64,000 bases of DNA from Tigriopus japonicus (GCA_010645155.1 JAAGOF010000292.1:82267-146266), one strand, 5' to 3'. Positions 23,748-33,922 are shown, counted from the first letter of the stretch. Made by a program: numbers and translations. Notes: generated from the sequence alone by a model not told the origin.

Positions 23748-25033
23748 TAGAGCTGTGCATCGGATCCGAAAAGTCGGATCCGATCGGATCCGAATCCGAT
23801 CGGATTCGGATTCGTTCGGATTGACGCAAGAATTTTCGGATTCGGATTCGTTCGGATTTTAGCGGGAATTTTCGGATTCGGATTCGTTCGGATTCGCCAA
23901 AAGCAGTCGGATTCGGATTCGGATTCGGATTTGCGAAATATTTTTCGGATCCGACATAATCCGAAACCAATCCGAAGTTTTCATTTTACTGTTTTATTTC
24001 AATTCACAATATTTTCATTGTGAGACCTTTTTTGTTTGATGATTTAAATGCAGTCAATCTCCTGCCTTCAACTCTGAAGTTTTTAATGACTCCACAAGGT
24101 ATTTTAATGTTTCAGATTTTACCAATTAAATAATAGCATTTGCAGATCAAAGAATTCCATATTAAGAGAATCATAGAAAGGTTTTGTAGTAAAAAAGGCA
24201 TCAAAAAGTTACAAAACGTCTTCATAGCAAAACCATCCTATATGAATAAAGTAAAGATTTTGCCAAGTATTCACCCCTGGATTACAATTAAGTGCGTAAA
24301 TATCAGCCCACTTGACACCAAACTGATTTAAAGATAAAATTGTTTTTGACCCATTTAATTACGCAGTTTTTTCTGCATTTGACTGTTGGTATGATCGTGA
24401 TTTTTTGAATTAATATCCTTTTGTAAACACTTCAACATATTTGGTTCATTTTGGGAAATTCTATTGTGCAAAGAGCATTCATTAATTTGCCCTAAATGTC
24501 CTGAAATATTTTGCCTAAAAAACAAGAAAATGCTTATTTATTCCTAGAAAATGTCAAAATGTTTAAAAAATCAAGGCTAAATGTGAAAATTTTAATAAAA
24601 TATATTATATTGAAAAGAATATGTTCTGGGCACTTCTTGTTGAAATAGTGTTGTTATTTCCAATTTAGGCCAAAATAATAAAATAATCAGATTTAAATCG
24701 GAATGAGCAAAAAATTTTTGGATTAATGTCTGATTGAGCTAAAATTTTTCGGATTTTTTCGGATTATCGCCAAATTTTCGGATTTTTTTCGGATTTTGCG
24801 CCAAATTTTCGGATTCGGATTCGTTCGGATTCGGCAGAACATTTTCGGATTCGGATTCGTTCGGATTGGGCAAAAATTTTCGGATTCGGATTCGTTCGGA
24901 TTGAGTAGCAAATTTTCGGATTCGGATTCGTTCGGATTGAATGGAAGCTGTCGGATTCGGGTTCGGATTCGGATTACAGAAATCCAGTTCGGATTGGATT
25001 TTGGGGACCTTTCGGATCCGATGCACAGCTCTA
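23748..25033. mobile_element. Non-autonomous hAT-like element with GGATTCG arrays
   Basis: 1286 bp with terminal inverted repeats (TAGAGCTGTGCATCGGATCC at the left, its reverse complement ending at 25033) and a perfect 8-bp direct repeat CATCGTAA at 23740-23747 and 25034-25041. An 8-bp duplication plus TAGAG-type ends is the hAT signature. Just inside each end is an array of about 30-bp units built on GGATTCGGATTCGTTCGGATT, on the same strand at both ends. No transposase is present. Decayed relatives occur at 7510, 9575, 27180, 49110 and 52430. Confidence 0.9.
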
Positions 25034-25110
25034 CATCGTAAACGTCTAAAATTTCTGCTCTCCAGAAAAAACACCTGTTTTTCTCGCGCTAGATGTGTTT
25101 AGTATTGCTA

Positions 25111-27179
25111 GGGCGAGGCAAGAAGCCGGTGATGGTGACACCAACACTGGCCTTTTGTGCCAACACCTACAAGGTTGCGTGATTTTTTCAAAATACGAAA
25201 AATTTACAACATAAGCGCTTTTACAGCCGGTGTCGGTGTCGAGTCGACTTTGACAATTTGGCCGGTGTCGGTGTCCATGTCAAAAATGCCAGTGTCACCC
25301 ACAGGTAGCCAACTTTTTTTGGAGCAACGATGAGTATGATTAAGTCAAATCAATGCTAGAAAATTGCCAGTTGGAAAGTGAAAAATGCTAGAAAAATGCT
25401 ACTTTTCAAATAGAAAAAGGGACTACAGCAGCTATTATGCCCATTAGTGAATATTTGAATCTATATTTTGACTTTAATTTTGCTGAAATTGACACAAAAG
25501 GTCATATGTTTTGGTTGTATTGGTCTCGGAATGCTTGCTAGTTTACTTGAAGGTATGCTCCAAAGTCTACTTGAGAGTAAACTTTTCATTAACTTTATAA
25601 ACACAGCTCCTTTGAAGATTTCTGCAACCCAACCGAATCGTATACAGTGATTTCATATACTAATTCAATTTGAACTCGTGGCACTCTGATAGTTTGTTGG
25701 GTGTAATTTGACAAATCGTGCCAAACGCAAGATGAATCGTCCTGTTCAAATAATGGTGTGAGCATATGTTTTGATGGCAACTCTAGAAAGTGTACTTGTT
25801 AGTACACTTCGTAGTTCAATTGGCTGGTTTTGTTGAGACAGCTGCCATTTTGAAAAGTAAGTCTCTCATTCCAACCTAGAAGTGCCTCTACATCTATGAT
25901 CGTAAATTCATCCTCTCGAAACACTAATTGCCCGCTGGTTCAGCTATTCCACATTTCTCCTTCTTTATTTCATATTACTCCATTCAACTCAAAACATTGA
26001 TTGATCTCACAGGAGCATGCAAATTGTGGCAGCTAATTTAAGGAAACACTGGAATGAAGTTCGCTTGCAGTTCGATTGATCAGCGTTGAAGTATTCAAAT
26101 GGGAGTGCTTCCACAACGTTGGAATGCTCCTCTCTAGGCGTGCTTCTCGGAGAACCTCTCATCAATTAAACCTGATGCTAAGCCCAAATAACGACCCAGC
26201 TTGCTAGAAGCTTACTTGAAGTCAATGGAACTAGCACATGTTTGTGCATGCTAAACATATGAATAGCATTGTAAAATTGTTGACGTATCTACTTGTTGCA
26301 CCTTGGCACCAGTGGTACACTTCTCTTTTTCATGAGTTGCTTGGTGTACTTCTGATTCAAGAAAGCTTATGCTATCAACAAAACGGCTGAAACTGACTTG
26401 AAGTTGCCTCGAAGTCAACTTTGCTAGCACACCTTGGAATACACAAAACATCTGACCTAAAATATATTGTTCCACTACTTCCTTAAACTAGTTAAAACCT
26501 TGCTTTCAAAAATTCTAATCCGTCGATTGTGAAATTAATCATGAAGGGAAAACAAAGATTGGCAAGCCATGCAGCACTTATTTTTGATGACAATAATAAA
26601 AAAAGTGATTTTCTTGAATTATTTAAGGTTTGTATGAAATCAAACATTATGATTCAAACGATATTCCTCCAAATTTATTTGGATTAAATTGACACCATTG
26701 ATGGACCAAAAGTGCTTTTTTGTTTCAGTTTCACTTATACTTACCAAAACCAAAAGCAGACGTGCATTTTTAAGACTGAAATTTCACACCAAAGTTGAAT
26801 ATTTCTACGTTTAATAATCTTTGCAAATTATTTTCCATTTTTTAGAAATTTGCCACCATTCAACATCAAACATGAACACCTAAAATTTCAAAGTGATTTT
26901 TGCATGTTAAGAATTTTGTGGTCAGCTACTTTTAAGTTCAAAAAAGTTCTATTTGAATAAAAATGGTTTTGGTTAGATGCCCTTTTTGATCCATTTTTTA
27001 CTGAAACACTGATTTATCCATTCTAAGTTTAAGAAGCTGTTTTCAATGTTGTTGGTGTTCTAATTCCATCACAAATCTAGTCTTTAATTTTGAGACAAGT
27101 AATGCTTTGTGCCCCTTCTCAAGTTGTTGTTAGACAAAGCCTGTAAACAGAAATTTGGTTACCTGTACTGTAGGACCTG
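25111..27179. other. No recognisable gene
   Basis: 25115-25310 is rich in GGTGTCGGTGTC/GACACC motifs (for example GCCGGTGTCGGTGTCGAG) and may be another small element. 25360-25420 has AAAATGCTAG repeats resembling those at 27820-27910. The rest is AT-rich with short frames only. Confidence 0.4.
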
Positions 27180-27720
27180 AAAATAGGGATCATAACTAGG
27201 GCACGAAAGTATTTTTTTTTAATAACAGCTATTTTAAAAACATTTCTCCACTTTTCCTCGACTTTTAATATTTTGGCTGTTTCAAGGAAAAAATAAATAT
27301 TTTCTCGAATATTCTAGTGAAAAAAGTATTTCAGGCAAAATTGAGGAAAGCAAATGAATGACAAATGCACAATAGAGCCTTTCCAAAATGAACCCAAAAT
27401 TCAAAAATCTCTACACTATGGCATTCACAATCAAACCTATTGTCATAAACGAAAAACTGCGCCATCTATCTAAGCAAATTGAAAATTGTAGTGTTTAAAT
27501 CAATTACAGGTCAAGTTTGCCCCCAAAAACGGCCAAACATATCAATTTCACCAGAAACAAATTTGTAAAATTGGTAAACACAGACAAAAATACAAAAAAA
27601 TGGCCATGTCAAAAAAAATATTTCTGAAATATCCGGCTTTTTCCAAATATTTTGGGCTTTTGAAGAAAATATATTGGATATTTTGTCACTTTTTTGCAAA
27701 TATTTTTCCGGGCCCTAATC
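27180..27720. repeat. Decayed relative of hAT-like family interior
   Basis: Resembles 49370-49640 in the same orientation: TAATATTTTGGCTG/TAATATGCTGGTAT, GAGGAAAAA..AAATATTT, CATTCACAATCA.., GTCATA..AACTGCG. No ends preserved. Confidence 0.45.
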
Positions 27721-27921
27721 ATAACTCTTCCAATTTATCTTTTTTTAAGTGAGGGAATGTAGGCAAATTCGGCTGTTAAAATCAGCTGTCTTTGAAGCCT
27801 AAAATTGGATATTTTTTCCAAAAAATGCTAGAATAATGCCAAAACACTATGCAAAAATTTTCAATTCTTGAGCCTTGCAAATAATGCTAGAAAGATGCTA
27901 AAAATTCCAGCAATGCAAGGA

Positions 27922-28041
27922 AGCAAGAGTGGCCGCGCGTACTAGCGCGCTCTTAAAAGTGCCGAGTCTAAGTGCTTCCCCAGACGGGGCAGGTTCGAAT
28001 CCTGTTGGGGTCGCATTGAAGCTGTCGGGAGAAATCCTTTC
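27922..28041 (+). repeat. tRNA-Leu-like SINE, copy 1
   Basis: TGGCCGCGCGTACT resembles an A box, GGTTCGAATCC is a perfect B box, and a CTTAAAA stretch sits where a Leu(TAA) anticodon loop would be. The whole 110-bp unit through GAAGCTGTCGGGAG recurs at 34056-34170, so it is a dispersed tRNA-derived repeat, not a functional tRNA. Confidence 0.65.
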
Positions 28042-28044
28042 AAA

Positions 28045-28290
28045 GGGAGGAGTTGTGGTGTCGTGGTGAGCGCAGTTTCCTGTGGTGAGGGAGGTCCTAA
28101 GTTCGATTCTCCTCCCCGACCTCTCTCAGGGAAACTTTTAGACGCTATTCCACACCCACAGAAGGAGAATCAATCTGATACCGGACAAGAGATTTCCTAT
28201 CGGAAAAACTGGATGATGTGATGGCTGGCTTTGCTGGCCGGGCAAGGATCAAACCTGCGACCTAAGCACCCCCAATCCAAAGAAAAAAAA
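28045..28290 (+). repeat. tRNA-derived SINE (second family), copy 1
   Basis: A tRNA-like head with pairing acceptor ends (GGGAGGA..TCCTCCC), D-arm-like GTGGTGAGCGC and B-box-like AGTTCGATTC. Then comes a 170-bp unrelated body (AACTTTTAGACGCTATTCCACA, GATGTGATGGCTGGCTT) and an A-run at 28281-28290. A second copy is at 58186-58431 and is similar over its full length. Confidence 0.85.
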
Positions 28291-28320
28291 GATGCTACTC
28301 AAAATTCTGCGATGCTTTTG

Positions 28321-28881
28321 CCTAGATACACTAAGATAGATATTGGCATTCGTAGGCTAACACACGATGCCGATGATTCACGCTGGTGATAGGTCAAGAG
28401 CATTCAGTTGAACATTCAGCTAATTCTAACGAAGTTCAACAACAAACCAAAGTACTTCTTCTTTGTTGATTTTGTAGTGATCTGACCTGGTGCTGGGGTT
28501 GCCAATTTTCTTAAGTGAAATCATATTCCCCACTGTCTACCAGCCTTCATAAACAGGTTTTTTCTTTAAGAAGCGACAAAAGGCAAGGCATCCCTGACTT
28601 TCGTGACTTCTGAGCAGGGTTGCAAATCAACCTCAAATTCGTGTTCGCTCATATACCAGAGCAAAGCACCCATTCTCTAAGAGGTAACCCTACCCTGCCA
28701 CCTCCCGTGAAAAAACTTGCGCAAGCCGAGATTTCACATGACTGAGATTTTGTTGTCAATCACCCGATCATGTGAATTAATCGGCCCCTGTTTAAACTCC
28801 ACACTAGTTGAAATTCACTTTTTGCATATCGGGTTAATACCTTAGACACATTTCCAGCAGACTTGAGGATTTTCAATAACC
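28321..28881. mobile_element. MITE-1 copy 2, left part (split by LINE)
   Basis: Starts CCTAGATACACTAAGATAGA and matches copy 1 at 19282-20037 without the copy-1 insert. It stops at ..TTTTCAATAACC, where L-A begins. It resumes at 33755 (AAACTGCCCTATCA). Confidence 0.85.
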
Positions 28882-29039
28882 ATTCTCTTCTCAATTCCAT
28901 TCTGTAACCATTACAGAACATTTCTATAACATATTTATTCCTCTGGATTTTGATATCTTGGCTCCAATAGACAATTCCGTGGGAGCAAGTGCACTACTTC
29001 TTGTTGTTCGAGAATTCGATTCAGACTCGTCAGGGAGTG

Positions 29040-29840
29040 ATGGATCAAATTCTCAACTCGGTTAGTGAAGAGGCCAAACGTTGTCTGGAACTTGTTATTC
29101 ACGGGAGTGATTGCAGTGCAATAAACAAAAAATTTATAATTGAGGCACTCAAGGCTTGGATAACTGGTACCAAGCCTCTATTCTCAATAAATGGTAACGC
29201 GCTACTAATTGAAGACGACACAAATTCCTCCGGGAACGCGGAATCTCTTGAATTAATTGAAAAAGTCGAGTCAAATGGTGTATTGCCGGAATTGAATAAG
29301 GTGACTCCGATATGTAACGTACACCGGAGGCAGTTTTGCCCAAACAGAAAGAATGGTTGTTTGCTAGACCACCCTAAGTGGTGTCCTAAACTAACTCAGT
29401 ACGGACTGAAAAAACATAACAGCAAAGGATGTAGTAAAGACAATTGCGAGTTATTTCACCCCTTCATGTGCCTCAAATCAATGAAATTTGGAAACTGCTA
29501 CAATCCCAAGTGCAAGTATGCTCATGTTAAAGGGACGCAACGCAAGCGCCCAGCCTTTGTGAGCTTCAATCCCCCGGCACAACCCTCAAATCCTATCTGT
29601 ATTCCTTTCCCTCCCCCTTCCGTCCACTACCCTCGGTTCAGTCAGTTGGGGGACCACATCGGCAATTCACCTCAAACTTATTCAAATGTTGTTACTTCCC
29701 ACTCATCTCGACCTACGGTCCCCAGTGTGGGAACACAAGAAAATCCAAATGCATTTGTAGCAAAAGTGGATTTTTTACGGCTCGAGGGGATGGTCCAAAA
29801 CCTAATTTTAATGATGCAACAGAAAAACCAAGTTACTTGA
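29040..29840 (+). CDS. L-A ORF1: CCCH zinc-finger protein
   Basis: 266 residues from ATG 29040 (MDQILNSVSEEAKRC) to TGA 29838-29840. An open GTG-started extension reaches 28989, but the ATG is preferred. The middle carries three cysteine/histidine clusters: C-x7-C-x6-C-x3-H (CNVHRRQFC..CLLDH), a second ending C-x4-C-x3-H (CSKDNCELFH), and C-x8-C-x4-C-x3-H (CLKSMKFGNC..CKYAH), a CCCH-finger spacing. A Pro-rich stretch (PPAQPSNPICIPFPPP) follows, then a hydrophobic C-terminus (LEGMVQNLILMMQQ) that could be a short coiled coil. LINE ORF1 proteins usually bind the element RNA; that role is inferred. The frame is intact. Confidence 0.85.
   Translation: MDQILNSVSEEAKRCLELVIHGSDCSAINKKFIIEALKAWITGTKPLFSINGNALLIEDDTNSSGNAESLELIEKVESNGVLPELNKVTPICNVHRRQFCPNRKNGCLLDHPKWCPKLTQYGLKKHNSKGCSKDNCELFHPFMCLKSMKFGNCYNPKCKYAHVKGTQRKRPAFVSFNPPAQPSNPICIPFPPPSVHYPRFSQLGDHIGNSPQTYSNVVTSHSSRPTVPSVGTQENPNAFVAKVDFLRLEGMVQNLILMMQQKNQVT
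29771..29777 (+). promoter_or_regulatory. Candidate -1 frameshift heptamer between L-A ORF1 and ORF2
   Basis: T TTT TTA in the ORF1 frame (codons GAT TTT TTA). After a -1 slip the reading frame is open from here into ORF2 with no stop. The ORF1 stop is 61 bases downstream. ORF2 has no ATG before its endonuclease domain, so it needs frameshifting or reinitiation. Confidence 0.5.
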
Positions 29841-31892
29841 AAGGAATTTACCTTAACACTCAATGTCTCATTTCAAAAAAAGACTCTTCCAAGATCAAAC
29901 TGCTCGAAGAATTGGCCATAGCCAAACGGATCATTTTTATTTCCCTCACTGAAACTTGGCTAAGGAACGGGGTACTTGATGAAGAGTTGAAAATAAAAGG
30001 CTTCACATTATTCCGCTGTGACAGAGAGAGGCCCAGTAATCCAATTTTTCCCCACGGCGGAGTATGTCTTTACATCAAAAATGAATACATAACGTCTACC
30101 ACCAAAATGTCTAACGGAGAAGTGGAGATTTTGATAGCGCATGTAACGTCCATTGATTTAACATTAATCACCGTCTCCAGACCTCCCAATAGCTCTCTTA
30201 GTGCATTTAATGATGGTCTTGTATTTATTCAAAACGAATTAGCAAAATCTCTTTGCTCACAGTACATCATCATGGGAGATTTCAATTTTTCAAAAAACAC
30301 GGTTGAGTGGCACCCTACCCCACTAGGTTATATCCCACTTCCGAAATCATTATCCAAATACTTTCAAAGATTTGAAGACTTTATGCGAGATAATAACCTC
30401 TCTCAGCATGTTGGAATGGCTACACGGGAAGACAGTATTCTCGATTTAGTGCTTTCCAGCGATCCAGACTTGGTAACAAGTGTTCAAGTGTCGCAGACTA
30501 ACATCTCGGATCACAATATACTTGAATTATGTACACATATTGAAAATGTCAAAACAAAAGGTAAAACTCTTGGAGTAGTCTCCAAAATTGGATTAACCAA
30601 GTACCGGTTCAAAGAGGAGCATTGGCCCTCTATTAATATAAGCCTAGAATCACTCGACCTTGTTTATACAATGGAAAAGATTGATAAAATTGACGAAGTT
30701 TATGATGTCCTGATATCAACTTTTGATGAAGTGTGTGCCAATACGGGGGTACCCATTTTAAAAAACAAAACAGGGGGCGTGAAAATACCCAATGAGAGGC
30801 AAAAACTTTTCAAGAAGAGAGTTTCCTTGACAAACAGACTAAAATCATGCGGTAGTCATTCATTAAGGTATCGTAGTATAAACAAACAGATCACCACCAT
30901 TGATGTTCTTCTCAAATCCTCTTTTGAACGGGACCAATTGAGGAAGGAGAGAAAAGTTGTTCAGGATGTAAAACAAGACCCTAAAGCTTTTTACTCTTAT
31001 GCAAACTCCAAACGGAAGAACAAACCTCCAATTGGTCCTTTTCGTTTGGCGGACAAAGAAGTATCCGACCCATCTGGTATGGCGGACATTCTTAGCAATC
31101 AATTTACCTCCGTGTTCTCTACCCCTACCCATTGCAAATTGAACCACCCTAGTTCATACGACAATTCTTTCTCGCTAGAAGACATAATCGTCGAAGAAAA
31201 GGACGTCATTGAAGCAATTAGATCTCTAAAGTCGTCCAGCTCTCCAGGACCTGACGTCGTGACGGTCCAATTCCTTAAGCGAACCGCCAAAGTTATTTAC
31301 CCTATGCTTGCATACATAATGAAACGGTCATTAGTGGAGGGACTCATTCCTGATCAACTTAAAACCGCCCACGTAATCCCTATTTACAAGGGTGGCGCTA
31401 GGGATGAGCCTGCCAATTATCGACCAATATCCCTAACCTCAAATATTGCCAAAGTCATGGAAAAAATCGTAAAGGTTAAGCTTGTTGAACACCTTAACAG
31501 AAAAGAGGCCATTCCTCCACAACAACACGGGTTTCGTGCTCATTTTAGCACATTGACACAATTAATCCAACACTTTGACAACATAATTGAGGGACTTCAG
31601 CACTATGATTGCGTAGATGTTATTTATCTAGACTTTGCCAAGGCTTTTGACAAGATAGACCATGTTCTACTGCTTAATTGTTTAGCTGAAAATGGAGTGG
31701 TAGGAAATGTTTACTTGTGGCTTAAAGGGTTTTTAACCAACCGGACTCAAACCGTGAAAATTGAAGGGAGCTTGGGAAATCCCAGCCAAGTTGTGTCCGG
31801 TGTAGCACAAGGGACAATACTGGGACCAGTGTTGTTCACATTGTTTATCGCTTCCTTACACAGATTACCCCTACACTCGTCTATCTCATCAT

Positions 31893-32784
31893 TAGAGGTG
31901 TCATTTTGGTGCAAATAAAAAGTGCAAAAAGTGCTACTAAAAGTGCAAAAAAAACAGGAAAAAACGCAAGTAAAAAGTGCAAATAAATTTTTTTCAAATT
32001 TTTTTTAGTACATTCATTCACACGCATACTTACACTTACGAACTCACTCACACTTTCCCACTACACTAGAAGGAGGAGTTCCTCAAGGAGATTATATTCC
32101 CTCCGACGGTTGATTCCTAAAGCTACCTTCCCAAATCCAATCCCAAGTCTGAATGGAATTGATAATCTCGTCGTGCACAAAAACAGCTATTTTGAAGCCA
32201 AACACGCCTCTTATTTGTTTGTTGGACCTACTTTTGAGTGGCAACTCTGAAAACGTCGGATCTCGTAGAAAGATCTCCATGATGAGCTGAGAGAAACACA
32301 TGCAAATCCAAGGAGAGCTTTTTTTCTCCTCGTCACTCACTTTGAAGTTAAACCAATTACGATTTTGGTAGCGTCTCAAGTGCTGGACAATATCGACAAA
32401 AAACACCTTCAAAAACCAGGTTTCAAAGCCATATGCAACGATAAGTTCGAGGAGGAAATTGCTGTTTTCCATTGCCTTTGCCAATCTGGTGGTAGCGATA
32501 ACGAGAGATTTTTCTGGATCAAGAAAGAACTGATATTTTGGTTTCTCTATGCTTGTGTTTGTGTTCGTATGTGAATGTTTGTAGATGTCAAGCACAACAA
32601 TGAAATTCAAGAAAATTGAATCTCTGACTTCAGATTAAAAAAAAATTATGTTCAAAAAATAAGTTCAAAAATGAGCATTTCAAGTACTTTTGGAATTTTA
32701 GTCCAAAAATGGCAAAAAGTGCAAAAAGTGCAAATAAATTGTGAAAAGTGTAAAAAAACATTTTGCGCCAATGCGACATCTCTA
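31893..32784. mobile_element. Non-autonomous hAT-like element inside L-A ORF2
   Basis: 892 bp flanked by a perfect 8-bp direct repeat CTCATCAT (31885-31892 and 32785-32792). Terminal inverted repeats: TAGAGGTGTCATTTTGG at the left against TAGAGATGTCGCATTGG read inward from the right, about 18 of 23 positions equal. Subterminal GTGCAAAAAGTGC repeats occur at both ends. Its own content is a minus-strand frame of 172 codons; no hAT transposase is visible. Confidence 0.92.
32092..32610 (-). CDS. Unassigned 172-codon frame within the hAT-like element
   Basis: Open from 32610 down to 32092 on the minus strand and occupying most of the element interior. Composition is protein-like (FLDPEKSLVIATTRLAKAM, ETWFLKVFFVDIVQHLRRY, PWICMCFSQLIMEIFLRD) with balanced hydrophobic and charged residues. 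I recognise no domain, and it lacks hAT transposase motifs. It could be a captured host exon or a chance frame. No splice sites or promoter were identified. Confidence 0.3.
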   Translation of the reverse strand: MNFIVVLDIYKHSHTNTNTSIEKPKYQFFLDPEKSLVIATTRLAKAMENSNFLLELIVAYGFETWFLKVFFVDIVQHLRRYQNRNWFNFKVSDEEKKSSPWICMCFSQLIMEIFLRDPTFSELPLKSRSNKQIRGVFGFKIAVFVHDEIINSIQTWDWIWEGSFRNQPSEGI

Positions 32785-33699
32785 CTCATCATATGCCGAC
32801 GACACCAAGCTAGTGTTTGGTAGAAAATCCCATAACATCACTGACTTGCAAAACGATTTAAACCTGGTTTACGAATGGGTAGCTGGACGGAACATGTCAT
32901 TAAACGGAGATAAGTTCCGAATGATGACCTACAATCCAGCTGGAATTGATGCACCCACCTATACAGATAATTGCCAGAACCCTATTGTGTATGAAAGTAC
33001 CATTAAAGACCTTGGAATAACAATAGAAGACAACGGGAAATTTGATAAACACATACAATTGAAAGTGACTAAGGCTTATCAAACATGCGGTTGGATCTAT
33101 CGCACATTCAAATCAAGGGACCAATACATAATGAAAACCCTTTATAGGTCGATAGTCCAGCCACATTTGGAATATGCCTCCCCCATCTGGGCGCCACTAA
33201 CAGCGGGAGGGCTGAACAAAATTGAAAGTGTGCAACGGAGCTTTACTAGATCTATTGATGGCATGAGCGGCCTAAATTACTGGGAACGCCTCAAGGTTTT
33301 GGATTTATATAGCATTCAAGGAAGGTATGAGCGTTACCTGATTCTTTATGTTTTCAAATGTCTTCATGACTTGTGTCCAAACCCAGGAATAACACATAAT
33401 CAAAACGATAGGAGAGGCATTACTTGTAATACGAGGTTTAGAATTCACCCAATAGACAAACAACTAGTCAAGAACTTGAAGTGTTCTTCTGTCTTGAATC
33501 GAGGACCAAGCCTATATAACTTGCTCCCGAGTTCTCTCAGACGATTCTATAAATTAGATAACCCGTTGTTCAGCTTTAAACGCGATTTAGATTGTTTCTT
33601 ACAATCTATACCGGACCAACCAAATGCTCAAGGTTGCATGAGAGCGGCGAATTCAAATAAGTTGTGTGACCAAATATTTTATCAAACATAACATGACTT

Positions 33700-33754
33700 A
33701 CAGGGAATTCCATTCCCTGTATCGGTTAGAAATCCGAAAAATGTTTTAATTAAT
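33700..33754 (+). other. L-A 3' UTR hairpins
   Basis: Hairpin 1 is 33700-33720: ACAGGGAAT, loop TCC, ATTCCCTGT, a perfect 9-bp stem. Hairpin 2 follows (CGGTT..AATCCG at about 33723-33737). Equivalent structures end the copies at 19197-19236 and 49698-49737 (reverse strand). LINE RTs of the CR1/L2 type recognise such 3' structures. Confidence 0.75.
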
Positions 33755-33922
33755 AAACTGCCCTATCAGATGAGTGAAATAGTTCAGATGTGTTTCTTAG
33801 AAGAAAAGGTTCCTTTAATCATGAACTTCGGCTTCCCGCATGATGAATGACGTCACAGACAGTCCGTGCCGGGTCGGGCAATCATAGATTTGAATGCCAA
33901 TCTCTGCCATCTAGTATTTCTA
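33755..33922. mobile_element. MITE-1 copy 2, right part
   Basis: AAACTGCCCTATCAGATGAG through GAATGCCAATCTCTGCC..TAGTATTTCTA matches 20038-20205 of copy 1 and includes its right terminal repeat. Confidence 0.85.

Larger units (their letters stand above)
29837..33691 (+). pseudogene. L-A ORF2: endonuclease-reverse transcriptase, split by a transposon
   Basis: The frame overlaps the ORF1 stop (TTGA at 29837-29840; only TTG is available there). N-terminal apurinic-like endonuclease: LNTQCL, SLTETWL, GGVCLYIKN, IMGDFNF and ISDHNI carry the expected E, D/N and DH residues. Then comes a linker with KDPKAFYSYA-type sequence and the RT: SSSPGPDVVTVQFLK, IPIYKGGARDEPANYRPISL, QQHGFRAHFS, IYLDFAKAFDKID, and VSGVAQGTILGPVLFTLFIA. 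At 31892 the frame is cut by the hAT-like insert just before the catalytic YADD box, which lies intact after the insert (YADDTKLVFG at about 32793). The C-terminal part ends DQIFYQT at 33691. Apart from the insert I see no stop or frameshift. Confidence 0.88.
28882..33754 (+). mobile_element. LINE family L-A, near-complete copy
   Basis: Both boundaries come from comparison with the unoccupied MITE-1 at 19282-20207. Order: short 5' UTR (28882-29039), ORF1 with CCCH fingers, overlapping ORF2 with endonuclease and RT, then a 3' UTR with two hairpins. The only gross damage is the 892-bp hAT-like insert at 31893-32784. No clear target-site duplication is seen; an AATAA-like similarity at the junctions is too short to call. 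The RT and C-terminal motifs place it among CR1/L2/Jockey-like LINEs; the clade is not certain. Confidence 0.9.

Noticed and set aside
24739..25074. 111-codon NPNPNP/SERIRIRK-type frame and its plus-strand counterpart
   Set aside because: Translation of the GGATTCG terminal array of the hAT-like element.
27922..28121. Two tRNA genes
   Set aside because: B boxes are good, but the cloverleafs are imperfect and each unit recurs with a non-tRNA body, so they are SINEs.
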